A stretch of 64,000 nucleotides of DNA from Lujinxingiaceae bacterium (GTDB lineage: Bacteria > Myxococcota_A > Bradymonadia > Bradymonadales > Bradymonadaceae): the NCBI GenBank assembly GCA_013697635.1, contig JACCWM010000190.1, positions 1-64,000 of the forward strand, given 5' to 3'. Shown here piece by piece: positions 49,981 to 59,100 of the stretch (its first letter is position 1; every line of letters begins with the position of its first letter). Made by a program: the position numbers and the translations under genes. The notes under the pieces were generated by a model. That model saw only the letters and a list, made by a program, of their open reading frames with translations, did no database searches and was not told the origin of the DNA.

Positions 49981-50850
49981 TCACACCGCGTCTTGGGCAA
50001 ATTGGAATGCCGGCGCACCCAGCTCGAAGCTCTGACGCTCGAAGCCGTTGTCGACGGCGAGCCTTGGGCCGGCTGCCCACCGCGCCATGGCGAGTTTCTG
50101 ATCGAGGCGAGCATCGTCGTGCGAGGGATCATGGTGGGTGAGCACGAGGCGGCCAACGCCGGCCTCCCTGGCGACCTCGACCGCATCGAGCACGGTGGAG
50201 TGGCCAAAACCCTCGCGGCTGGCGTATTCCTCGGGAAAATACTGTGCATCCATGATGAGCACATCGGCACCGCGGGCCAACTCGACCAGGGCATCCCAAC
50301 AGCCATGGCGCACCTCGACATCGCCCGTAAAGACGACGCTCGCACCTCGGTAATCGAGCCGAAAGCCGGTGCTACCCGAGGGATGACAAAGCTCGGTCCA
50401 GCGAACCGTCAGCTCACCTGAGCTGCTCACGCCTTCGGGTGCCAGCTCCTCAAAGCTCAAGCGTGCCGGCACGATGTCCAGCCCCACCGGAAAGGTAGGC
50501 TTCTTCATCTGGGCGTTGAGCACCTCGCGAAAGCTCAGCCCGTCACGCGAAACGGCGCGAAAGTCAAAGCGCGCCGCCGGGTTGAACAGGGGCGTGAAGA
50601 AGGGAAAACCCTGGATGTGATCCCAATGCATGTGAGTCTGCAAGAAGAGCGCTTCGCGGCATCCAAAGCCGTGATGTTTGCCCAGCTCGGCCAGGCCCGT
50701 TCCACAATCGATGATCACGCGCTTCGGCGTCTGGGCCAGCCCGTCGAAGATCTCGATCTCCACACAAGTCGTCGCGCCACCGTGGCGCAAAAATTGTGCG
50801 CCCGACACCGGAACGCTCCCCCTGGTTCCCCATAGTGTGACCTTAAGCAT
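49981..50850 (-). CDS. MBL-fold metallo-hydrolase
   Basis: 289 aa. Metallo-beta-lactamase fold with the metal motif THMHWDHIQG (ligands H, H, D, H), an N-terminal GTRGSVPV, and later ligands in TELCHPSG, VFTGDVE and LTHHDP. It belongs to the PhnP/cAMP-phosphodiesterase-like branch; substrate not identifiable. AAAGGAG lies before the ATG. It forms an operon with the downstream sigma-54 activator, so its product or substrate could be the GAF ligand (inference). Confidence 0.9.
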   Translation of the reverse strand: MLKVTLWGTRGSVPVSGAQFLRHGGATTCVEIEIFDGLAQTPKRVIIDCGTGLAELGKHHGFGCREALFLQTHMHWDHIQGFPFFTPLFNPAARFDFRAVSRDGLSFREVLNAQMKKPTFPVGLDIVPARLSFEELAPEGVSSSGELTVRWTELCHPSGSTGFRLDYRGASVVFTGDVEVRHGCWDALVELARGADVLIMDAQYFPEEYASREGFGHSTVLDAVEVAREAGVGRLVLTHHDPSHDDARLDQKLAMARWAAGPRLAVDNGFERQSFELGAPAFQFAQDAV

Positions 50851-50880
50851 GGCAATCTCCTTTCGGTTGCAGTTGGTGTG

Positions 50881-50997
50881 TCAAGTTCTTCTGTTGACCT
50901 GCATCAGCAAAACCAATGCCAAGGCAAAAAACTCGAGCGAACCCGCCACCAAAGGCCCATAATAACCCTGTAAAAACAACGCACTAAACCGGTCCAT
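50881..50997 (-). CDS. Possible 38-aa single-span membrane protein
   Basis: From an ATG at 50997 the minus strand encodes MDRFSALFLQGYYG followed by a hydrophobic helix (LEFFALALVLLMQV) and a basic end. It stops 30 bases before the metallo-hydrolase start and would head that operon. No good Shine-Dalgarno precedes it, so this could be chance. Confidence 0.3.
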   Translation of the reverse strand: MDRFSALFLQGYYGPLVAGSLEFFALALVLLMQVNRRT

Positions 50998-51228
50998 CCG
51001 TCTCTGAGGACTGAGCGTGAGGCCAACTCGGGCAGGGATACATGGTCGGACTTCGACTGTTCGAAATTGGAACACGCAGTGTGCAAGTGCACCAATTTGG
51101 AACAGGGCGAAGGAGGTGCGCTCGCACCGCTGAGGCAAAGCCTGTTGTCGGGCCCAAAGATGTGTCTACCATTGCTGCCATGCCGTTAACTTGTTGAATT
51201 ACATTGACCATTGTGGATGGAAGCAGGA

Positions 51229-52899
51229 ATGTGTGTCGAAACCTTGAATAGGCGAATCTCGAAGTACCTTTGCTGGATGACGGCAGTTTTAATCAGTTCG
51301 GTTTTTGCGACCGGGTGCCCAGGTGACGACGATCCCGATCCGGTCAACGACGTCGGCCTCGACGTCACCGACGTCACCGACGTCGATGATGTGGTTGACG
51401 ACGTGACCGATGTTGATCTCGACGTCGCAAGGGACGCCGATGTCGACCCGGACGTCGATCTCGATGCGGTCACCGATGTGGTCGATGACGTGGTCAATGA
51501 CGTCATTGACACCGAGCAGGCTCAGATGATGCTCATTCACAACTCGGCCGATCCCAACGCCGCGCAAGTCGACATCTACATCAACGGAGAGCTTTGGGCC
51601 GACGATCTGTCCTACCGCTCAGGCGAAGGGTTTCGAAACGTGACGCCCGGCATCGCCATTGAGATCGCCGTCGCCGGCAGCGACAGCGCGACCGTCGCCG
51701 ACGCGATCGCGACCTTTGGCCCGTATACATTGGAGGCGGACACGCGCTACATCTTCATCGCCAGCGGCGTCCTTGTGCCGGCGAACTTCACGGAGAATCC
51801 CCAAGATCGCGAAATCGCCTTTAATCTCGTGATGTTTGAGGATGCGCGCTTTCGATCGGACAACACCGAGGTTGACCAGACGCTGATCTTCCACGGTGTC
51901 ACGGACGCACCGGCGATCAGCATACTCGCCAACAACGAGCTTCGCGTGGTCGAGAGCCTCTCCTATGGCGAGTTCACGGAGAACTACATCGACCTGCCCC
52001 GGGGCGTACTGGTCTTTGACGTTGAAGCTGTCGATGGCGACCGCGTGGCCTCCTTTCAGACGCCGTCACTCAGCGGGGGACAAGCATGGGTGCTGGTCGC
52101 ATCGGGCTTTCTCGACGCCGCCCAGAACCCCAGCGCGCCGCTTCATGTGATTGCGTTTCCCACAGCAGCCAACGGTGCTCGCGTCGATGGCACGGTGCTC
52201 GAGCGCGCTGCACGCGTTCAGTTCGTCAACGATGTGGCCGATCCGGACATCGGAACGATGGACGTCTTCATCAACGACCAATCGGTGGCGTTGGGGCTGG
52301 CATATCGCCACGCAACGGCATTTCGCACGCTGCCCTCAGGCACCAACCTCTCCTACGAGATTCGACGACCCGAGGGGGATGGCGGCGCAAGCGTGCTGAC
52401 GCAGGTCGCGCAGTTTGAGCCCGGCCTGGCAAGCCTTGCCGTACTCAGCGGCGTAGTTGACCCCGATGACTTTACAGCCAACCCGGGCGGCGCCGATATC
52501 GGCCTGAACATCTTCACAACATCGATGGCCAGAGAGCGCGCCAATGGTGCAGAAACGGTCGGGATCATTTTGTTCCATGGCGTCACCGACGCTCCGGCGG
52601 TCGACATCGAGGTCACCATCGGCGCGGATCCGGACACCTTCGTCGCCCAAAATCTGGCCTACGGAGAGTTCAGCGAGCCGCTCGCCCTCGATGCCGGCAC
52701 CTACACCCTGCAAGTGCGTGCGGCGGGCGATGCCACCGCCGTGGCGAACATTCCGCTGGCCATCGGCGGCTTAACCGGACAAGCGATCTCCGTTATCGCA
52801 TCGGGCTTCTTGTCGCCCACGGGCACTCAACCCGGCTTTGCGCTGGTTGCAATCACGCCCGAGGGTGAGGCGACGGTGATCCCGGTCAACGGGCTCTAA
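51229..52899 (+). CDS. Lipoprotein with Asp-Val-rich linker and four DUF4397 domains
   Basis: 556 aa from the ATG at 51229. The signal peptide ends ATGC (Cys30). Residues 35-95 are an unusual linker made largely of DV and DD dipeptides (DVTDVTDVDDVVDDV). Four DUF4397 domains of about 110 residues follow, each with (F/I)HG/NSxTDAPAVDI-like strands (MMLIHNSADPNAAQVDI, LIFHGVTDAPAISI, VQFVNDVADPDIGTMDV, ILFHGVTDAPAVDIEV). DUF4397 proteins are surface or periplasmic beta-sandwich proteins of unknown role. A strong terminator follows. An in-frame TTG at 51211 and ATG at 51217 are less likely starts. Confidence 0.85.
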   Translation: MCVETLNRRISKYLCWMTAVLISSVFATGCPGDDDPDPVNDVGLDVTDVTDVDDVVDDVTDVDLDVARDADVDPDVDLDAVTDVVDDVVNDVIDTEQAQMMLIHNSADPNAAQVDIYINGELWADDLSYRSGEGFRNVTPGIAIEIAVAGSDSATVADAIATFGPYTLEADTRYIFIASGVLVPANFTENPQDREIAFNLVMFEDARFRSDNTEVDQTLIFHGVTDAPAISILANNELRVVESLSYGEFTENYIDLPRGVLVFDVEAVDGDRVASFQTPSLSGGQAWVLVASGFLDAAQNPSAPLHVIAFPTAANGARVDGTVLERAARVQFVNDVADPDIGTMDVFINDQSVALGLAYRHATAFRTLPSGTNLSYEIRRPEGDGGASVLTQVAQFEPGLASLAVLSGVVDPDDFTANPGGADIGLNIFTTSMARERANGAETVGIILFHGVTDAPAVDIEVTIGADPDTFVAQNLAYGEFSEPLALDAGTYTLQVRAAGDATAVANIPLAIGGLTGQAISVIASGFLSPTGTQPGFALVAITPEGEATVIPVNGL

Positions 52900-52938
52900 T
52901 ACGAACGAGGTTCTTTGAGCCGGACCGATCGAAAGCCT

Positions 52939-52970
52939 CGGGCGGCCCAACCTTGGTGTTGGGCCGCCCG
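52939..52970 (+). terminator. Terminator hairpin after the DUF4397 lipoprotein
   Basis: A perfect 13-bp stem CGGGCGGCCCAAC / GTTGGGCCGCCCG with a 6-nt loop, followed by TTGTCGTTT. It lies 39 bases after the stop and between convergent genes, so it may serve both. Confidence 0.8.
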
Positions 52971-53001
52971 TTGTCGTTTGCCTCGCCATCCAACCGCCCG
53001 A

Positions 53002-55494
53002 TCAACGCGTCAGCGGAATCCAGCCGGCTTCGATGGGGATCGTCGACTCCACGGCGGGCTCGAGGGCGGTCGCCTCTTTGCACGATGGTGCCCCCTCAGG
53101 GGCAGACTCGTCATCGGCACAGATCGAAAACTGTTGACGCCCTACTTTGGCGCGACTGAGCGCGGCGTTTTGACGGTAGTAGTCCTCCCAACTCAGGTGA
53201 CCGAGAAAACGCATGTTGGCCAGGGCACGTTGAGCCTTGCCAAGGCGCGATGAAGGGATAAAGCCTGCCTTGAGTGCGCTGCCAAAGCGCACGGGGTTAG
53301 GCAAGATCGCGGCGAGCAAGACCATCTGGGCGACGTCGAGTTCGCTCGGATTGAGCGCAAAATAATACTCAGCAGCGTAGTGAATACCGTGAATCTGTGG
53401 GCCCCACTCAACCACGTTGAGGTAAATCTCGAGGATTCGCTCCTTGTCGAGCTCCGACTCGATTCGCCAGGTCAAGAATGCCTCCTGCAATTTTCGCGAC
53501 AAGGTACGATCGTGGGTCAAGAAGAGATTCTTTGCGAGCTGCTGGCTGATCGTGCTGCCGCCACGCTCAAATGAGCCCTGGCGAAGATTGTGGACCATCG
53601 CCATGCGAAGTCCGACCCAATCCAGACCCGCGTGCTTGAGAAAGGATGCGTCCTCGGCCGCGAGCAGCGCCTGGGGCACGTGTGGCGGCAGGGCATCGTA
53701 GCTCGTCCAGGCCCCCGGACCGACGATGCGCACGCCGTGACCGGACACATCAGGGCTTGGAGCGCCCTCCCCTTTGAGAACGCGCACGTCGATATAGCGT
53801 CCGTCACGCAGCACCTCGACATCGCCACCAAAGCGTGCATCGAGCACCAGGCTGTCTGGATAGGCCGTATGGCCGGCCGTATCGAGGGAAAACTCGAAGT
53901 CGCCCTGCATACGAGCATCGCGCAACACACCGGTGAGCGCGGCGGGCAGACTGTCGAGCAGCAGAGGCGCGTGTAGACCCTCGCCGCGCATCGCAGCGAC
54001 GAACGACCAGCCGGGAGTGGTGTCAACCACCTGGCCCCAGAAGTCGATCGGCGTTGCATGGCCTACGCCCAGCTTCCCGCCGGTGATGCTCAGGCTTCGA
54101 CCGTTGATGTCAACGAGCATGTCCATCGTCAGCGCGACGCGCTCAAAACTCAGATTGCCGGTGGCCAGAAAGGGCAAGTGAACGGTGGTATCGCGCAACT
54201 GGGCGCGAATCTCGGTGGTGACCAGTCCCAATCTCAGATCGAGCGCGCTGTGCACGTGGCCATCGGCTAGCGCGCGGTGAAGTGGAGAGCGCGCCGAGAC
54301 GATGCCGTGTGCATTGTGCAGGGCGAACTCCTTGATCAAAACATCGAGCGAGCCCCTTTGGGTCGCGAAATCCCAGCGTCCTTCCAGCTCGAGGTGGCCG
54401 CCGGCAACGTCTTGTAAACGCGCGCGACCAACCGCGCTGCCCGTCTTGTGCAGTTCCAGACTCGCATGTTCAACGTCAATCAACCGGCGCGTCGTCGACC
54501 CCAAAACAAGTTTGGAGCCTGATGTCGTGCACAGCATGCCTGTTTCGGTCAATTCGAGACGCAGATCCGGTGCCAGGATCGAGACGTCAACAGGCGTGCG
54601 CTCAAGGTGCAGCGCCAGTTGTTCGACATCGATGATGTACACAGAACAGCCAATACATGCGGTCACACGATCGAGTCGAGCTGTGAGGGGAAGGTCGGCG
54701 GCCAGGTAATCGCCTGGCTGAAAACCCGGCGCCTCGAAGCTTATCTGGCGCGCGTGAGCGGGGGCTATCTCATCGGTAGCAGATGGTGCGACGGAACCCA
54801 ACGTCACAACAAACGCCAACCCGTCAGGCAAAACACCATGGCCCGTGGCCTCTTGAACGAGCGGAAAACCACCTTGCGGATCGAGCGTCGCCTCGAGGGT
54901 AAGCAACGTGACACCGGTGATCGGTTCAAACCCTGGCAGACCGCGCGCGTTCATACGCAGATCTTGCCCACTGAAGCTCGCCCCAGGGGCTAGATGGCGG
55001 GCGAGCGCATCGAGCTGGGCACGCAGGGAGCGCTGCGAGGTCGAGCGCTTGGTCTCCTGTTTGGAACGAGCCCGCTCGAACCATACTTCTCCACCCTCGA
55101 CGCTCAACGCCTCGATGCGCAGCTCGCCGCGAATCAAATGCGCAAGCGACGGGCGCAGCCTGACGACATCAAAGTGGGCATAGACTTCGCCAATGCCGCG
55201 TCCCAGATGAACCTTGACGCCGTTAAGCCGAATGCCGCTCAGGCCGTCGGGCGCCATTGTCCCTACCTCCAAGGCCAGCCCGCTGTCTCTTGCGGCGGAC
55301 TCCAACCGCTTGGAAACCAAACCACCAAGTACCCCTTGCGTGCGCGCTGCCCAACACATTGTGGCAGCCAGCAAGGCCCCCAGGCTCAAGACCACCAAAA
55401 TGCGACAAGCCAGGGCGGCCCTCGAGCGAAGGTTGGCTGGATCGACAAGATTTTCTTCTGCCGACTCTTCGCGCGTCGGCTCGGACAGCGTCAT
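53002..55494 (-). CDS. AsmA-like domain fused to GT51 peptidoglycan glycosyltransferase
   Basis: 830 aa. One inner-membrane helix at about 28-48. Residues 60-590 form a long beta-rich region with AsmA/TamB-like features (GIRLNGVKVHLGRG, repeated LxLEGRWDF-type strands). The C-terminal 210 residues carry all GT51 motifs: EDASFLKHAG (Glu614 is the catalytic base), GGSTISQQLAKNLFL, RKLQEAFLTWRIE, and KERILEIYLNVVEWG. It would polymerise lipid II into glycan chains in the periplasm but has no transpeptidase domain, like MtgA. MtgA proteins are about 240 aa, so the large N-terminal part is the odd feature. Confidence 0.88.
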   Translation of the reverse strand: MTLSEPTREESAEENLVDPANLRSRAALACRILVVLSLGALLAATMCWAARTQGVLGGLVSKRLESAARDSGLALEVGTMAPDGLSGIRLNGVKVHLGRGIGEVYAHFDVVRLRPSLAHLIRGELRIEALSVEGGEVWFERARSKQETKRSTSQRSLRAQLDALARHLAPGASFSGQDLRMNARGLPGFEPITGVTLLTLEATLDPQGGFPLVQEATGHGVLPDGLAFVVTLGSVAPSATDEIAPAHARQISFEAPGFQPGDYLAADLPLTARLDRVTACIGCSVYIIDVEQLALHLERTPVDVSILAPDLRLELTETGMLCTTSGSKLVLGSTTRRLIDVEHASLELHKTGSAVGRARLQDVAGGHLELEGRWDFATQRGSLDVLIKEFALHNAHGIVSARSPLHRALADGHVHSALDLRLGLVTTEIRAQLRDTTVHLPFLATGNLSFERVALTMDMLVDINGRSLSITGGKLGVGHATPIDFWGQVVDTTPGWSFVAAMRGEGLHAPLLLDSLPAALTGVLRDARMQGDFEFSLDTAGHTAYPDSLVLDARFGGDVEVLRDGRYIDVRVLKGEGAPSPDVSGHGVRIVGPGAWTSYDALPPHVPQALLAAEDASFLKHAGLDWVGLRMAMVHNLRQGSFERGGSTISQQLAKNLFLTHDRTLSRKLQEAFLTWRIESELDKERILEIYLNVVEWGPQIHGIHYAAEYYFALNPSELDVAQMVLLAAILPNPVRFGSALKAGFIPSSRLGKAQRALANMRFLGHLSWEDYYRQNAALSRAKVGRQQFSICADDESAPEGAPSCKEATALEPAVESTIPIEAGWIPLTR

Positions 55495-55851
55495 GGTGCT
55501 CTTTATAAGTCAGCGAACGGGCATAAGTCCATCACAGCGCAAGCAAAACGCCGCTTTGCCAGGACCACTTGGCCTCGAGAGTGACTTTGTCACGGGCACT
55601 TTCAATCATTTATTATCGCTTTACGATCTTTTTAACTGGTCGAGCGCGCTTGATTCAACGCTCAATTTTCCGTACTGTAGCCGCAACACCCATTTAACGC
55701 TTTCACTCACTTTTTCCAGAAAGGGAGCGAAAACGTCGGTGAAGGGGCCGGCCCCGTCAGAACACTGGGGCGCGTACAATGTGTGCGCTCTCCACTAATT
55801 TACTTGGACGTGCGCACGAATGTGCACTGTCTTGCCGTACAAGGAGTAGTT
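55495..55851. other. Divergent intergenic region, 357 bp
   Basis: Lies between the divergent AsmA-GT51 and BLUF-like genes. AT-rich around 55600-55700. No gene or repeat seen apart from the candidate promoter listed separately. Confidence 0.5.
55650..55678 (+). promoter_or_regulatory. Candidate sigma-70 promoter upstream of the BLUF-like gene
   Basis: TTGATT at 55650-55655, a 17-base spacer, and TACTGT at 55673-55678. Each box has two mismatches to consensus. It lies about 175 bases before the start codon, in the AT-rich part of the divergent region. Confidence 0.3.
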
Positions 55852-56160
55852 ATGTCGCTGAAACGCATTGAAATTACCGCCACCTACAACAACTTGACTT
55901 CGATTCAAATCGAGGCCCTGCGCGACGAAAAGATCAGCCTCTACTACACGGAGGAGATCACCGGAGTGATGATCGTTGGTGAGGGAAATTTGTGGATGGC
56001 GATCGAGGGCGACGAGACGACCGCCGACGCCGAGGTCGAGAGCCTCAGCCTCGATAGCAGGTTTCAAGACTTCGACGTACCTGCCGAAGGTGCAATCAAC
56101 TCGCGCAAGTGGTCCAAGTGTTATTCTTACTACGAGTTGGAGACGCCCAAGGCCACCTGA
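55852..56160 (+). CDS. BLUF-like domain protein lacking flavin-site residues
   Basis: 102 aa, essentially one domain. The segment EITGVMIVGEGNLWMAIEGDE, then SLDSRFQDFDV and GAINSRKWSK, follows the BLUF pattern (ITGLLLY..G.F.Q.LEG, D.RH, I..R.F..W). But the FMN-contacting Asn is Tyr31 and the key Gln is Met49; the N-terminal Tyr may be kept as Tyr12. So it probably does not sense light with flavin in the usual way. AAGGAG lies 6 bases before the ATG, which fixes the start. It converges with the large kinase gene, 22 bases apart. Confidence 0.65.
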   Translation: MSLKRIEITATYNNLTSIQIEALRDEKISLYYTEEITGVMIVGEGNLWMAIEGDETTADAEVESLSLDSRFQDFDVPAEGAINSRKWSKCYSYYELETPKAT

Positions 56161-56182
56161 GTCGCAGTCGACTCTCAGACTC

Positions 56183-59100
56183 TCAAGCCGGAGTGCTTGG
56201 CGGTCGATGTTTGTCAGCCAGGCTTCGGGCGCGCTGAACGCGCTCAACGTGCCCGCCCGCCTCGGCCAGGGCGGCCGCTCTTTCGGCGACGAGCACCATA
56301 TCGGGCTCGATGACGTTGAGCTCACTCAAGATGGCGTCCGCCTCTTGGATGCATTGATCCCAACTCTCCCAATCGTTTGCCGTTGCCAGACAGGGTAGCG
56401 AAAAGACGAGCAAAAAGCCGATGAAGGCACGCCTGCCCATTCTTCGGGCTTCGCGCAAGCAGTTGTCGATTAGAGGCTGGGCTTGGTCGTAGCGAGCTCT
56501 TTGGATGTAAATAAGCGCGAGATTGGTGCGTGCGACCAGAGTATTACGCGCGCCGACGAGTTCGGCGTGGCTGAGCGCTCGATGATAAAGCTCTTCGGCT
56601 TCCTCTAATTGACCCTGAAAGCGTTTTATTTCGGCCAGACCGTTAAGGCAGTCTGAGATGCCCAGTGCACTGCGGTGTTGGGTCGCAACGGACATGGCCT
56701 TGGTCAGGTGGTACTGTGCCTGGTCATATTCTTGGCGGCGAATGGCGATGTTACTGAGTTCTTGATGCAAGTTGGCGCAGCGCAAGTCATCTTTCAGCGC
56801 TTCAGAGATCGAGGCAGCCTCGTGGAACAAGGCCGAGGCGGCCTCAAGGCAGCCTCGACGAAGCTGAATTTGCCCGGTGATCTGCAATGCCTTGGCCAGC
56901 CCATCGAGATCTCCTAATTGCCTGAAGATTTCACGCGCGCTGGACTGTAGAGCGAGCGCCTCATCCAAATCTCCCAACCAGCCCTTAGCATGGCCCATGT
57001 GCAGATAGGCACTGCCCATCAGGCTGCGCCAACCCCCAAAGAGCGCGCCCTCGAGTGCCTTTTGAGCGCAGGCGAGGGATTGCGTTGGCTGGGCACAGTT
57101 CATGTGCACCGTGGCCGCCAGAATCAGGCCGTCAACGCGGCGACGGTCGTGGACTGCCAGGGCGACGCGGTCCATTGCCTGGTCACGCCTCTCGAGCAAC
57201 TCGAGAGCGCCCTGGGGATCGCCACCGTTGCGCAGGCGGCTTGCAGCATCAAGCAGGGGATCGATGGCCTCCTCGAATTCATCGGCTTCCAGCAAGTGGC
57301 GCGCCAGGCGCTCGGAGAAGTCGGGATGCTGGGCGCGCAGATTGCGCAGCATCAATGCGCAGGCTCGATTGTGAGCCTGCCAACGCCCGGACTCACGCGC
57401 CGTACGCTCAATGCTCTCGCGCAGCATCGAGTGGGCAAAGTGCCAGCCACTCTCGGACTCGTAGAGCAGGCGGCGTTGTAGAAGTGCTTCGGCCATCTCC
57501 CGGGGCGAGTCGATGAGAGCAGCCTGGCAAACTGCCTGCCACTCGTCCTGGTCAACATCCTGTCCAATGGTCGCAGCCAACTCGATGATGACGCGATCGT
57601 CGAAGCAGCGGTCAGCCAAAACCCGGTCGAGCGCCTCGCTCCAGATGCTGTGCAGCTCGTCTGGAATGTCGACTTGCTCGCCCTTTCGCAGCACGAAGCC
57701 GTCGATGCCGACCTCGAGCAAGCCACGCTGAACCCAATCCCCGACCAGTTGCTCGGCAAAGAGCGGGTTGCCGGCGGTTCGTGTCTCGACCAGGCGGGCG
57801 ACGGTGCTGTCCAAGAACAGCAGGTCTCCAACCAGGCGCGTGCGATCGGCTCCTTCAAGCGGGCCGACAGCGAGCGTTTGCGTTTGTTCGCAGGCGATCA
57901 ACGCGTTCAAATGGCGCTCCACCGGCGAGTCGGCCTCGACCAGATCATCGCGAATGGTCACGACGATCAGAGTCGGGGCGCCAGAATCGCGATCTTCGAG
58001 CATGAAGTGAGCGAAAGCCAGCGCATCGGCGCCCCAATGGGCATCGTCGAGCCAGACGATCGCCGGTCGTTCGGCACTGAGCCGCACGATATGGCGGCGA
58101 ATCAGTGCATAGCGCTGTCGTGGGTCGCTAAAGCTCACGGGCAAGGAATGCGGATCGCTTAGTAGGGCTGGATGGATAAGCTCAGTCAGCGCCTCCCATT
58201 CGTATTCCTCGTGTAGGCCGACATTAGCCAATATTTTGCGCACTCGGGTCACGACCTCATCGCGGGGTTGACCAACGCAGCCGAGATTGCGCGAGAGCAT
58301 GCGCGCGAGACCATCAGCGGGGCCGTTCATCGGGCTATGCGTTGCGCGAAGTCCAACGGCCGCGCCCACCTCGGCGGCGCGCTCTGTGAGCCAGAGCGCC
58401 AGGCGGCTCTTTCCGACTCCGGGTGGGCCTTTGATGACCACAACGCGGGTTTCACCGCCGTGAACCTCGCCCAGAGCGTTCCATAATACGTTGCGAGCGT
58501 CTTCACGCCCGACGAACGGTAGCCGACGGATTCCGTAAAGGCCAAGGCCCGCGCCGATGAGCTTCAGCGAGGCGGGCGCCCCGTTAGTGTGCTGCCACAA
58601 AGCGGGAAATGGAGGCTGTACGACCGGCAATGGCGTCGCCAACCCATCGGGGTCCGGCCTGAAATCAATCGGAATCAACCGGCGCCCGCTGTCATCGCAC
58701 CCATGGGTCGCGCTGAAGCGCTTAAGCGAATACGACGGCATCGGTGCCGAAGAAACCGATGCCATTGTTGGCACGGATCTTTCCGAATCGAGACTGGCGA
58801 GCAGATCCAGCCAATCGTTGCCCGATGCTCCAATCTCATCGGAGCAATCGCCAATTTCCACAAGTCCATAGGCGGCGTCAGCGGCGCAGCGGTAACGCGC
58901 CGACGGACTCTTTTCGAGCAGCCTCAAAACCCAACGCTCAAAACCCTCAGGTACAGCCGAGCGCGCCCGGAGCGGGGCCGGTGGCTCGTCGAGGTGGGCG
59001 CGCGCGATCTGCACGATGTTCGCACCTTCGAAGGGCAGGTATCCGACGACCAACTCAAAGGCCAAACAGCCAAGCGCGTACAGGTCCGTCCACGGGCCAT

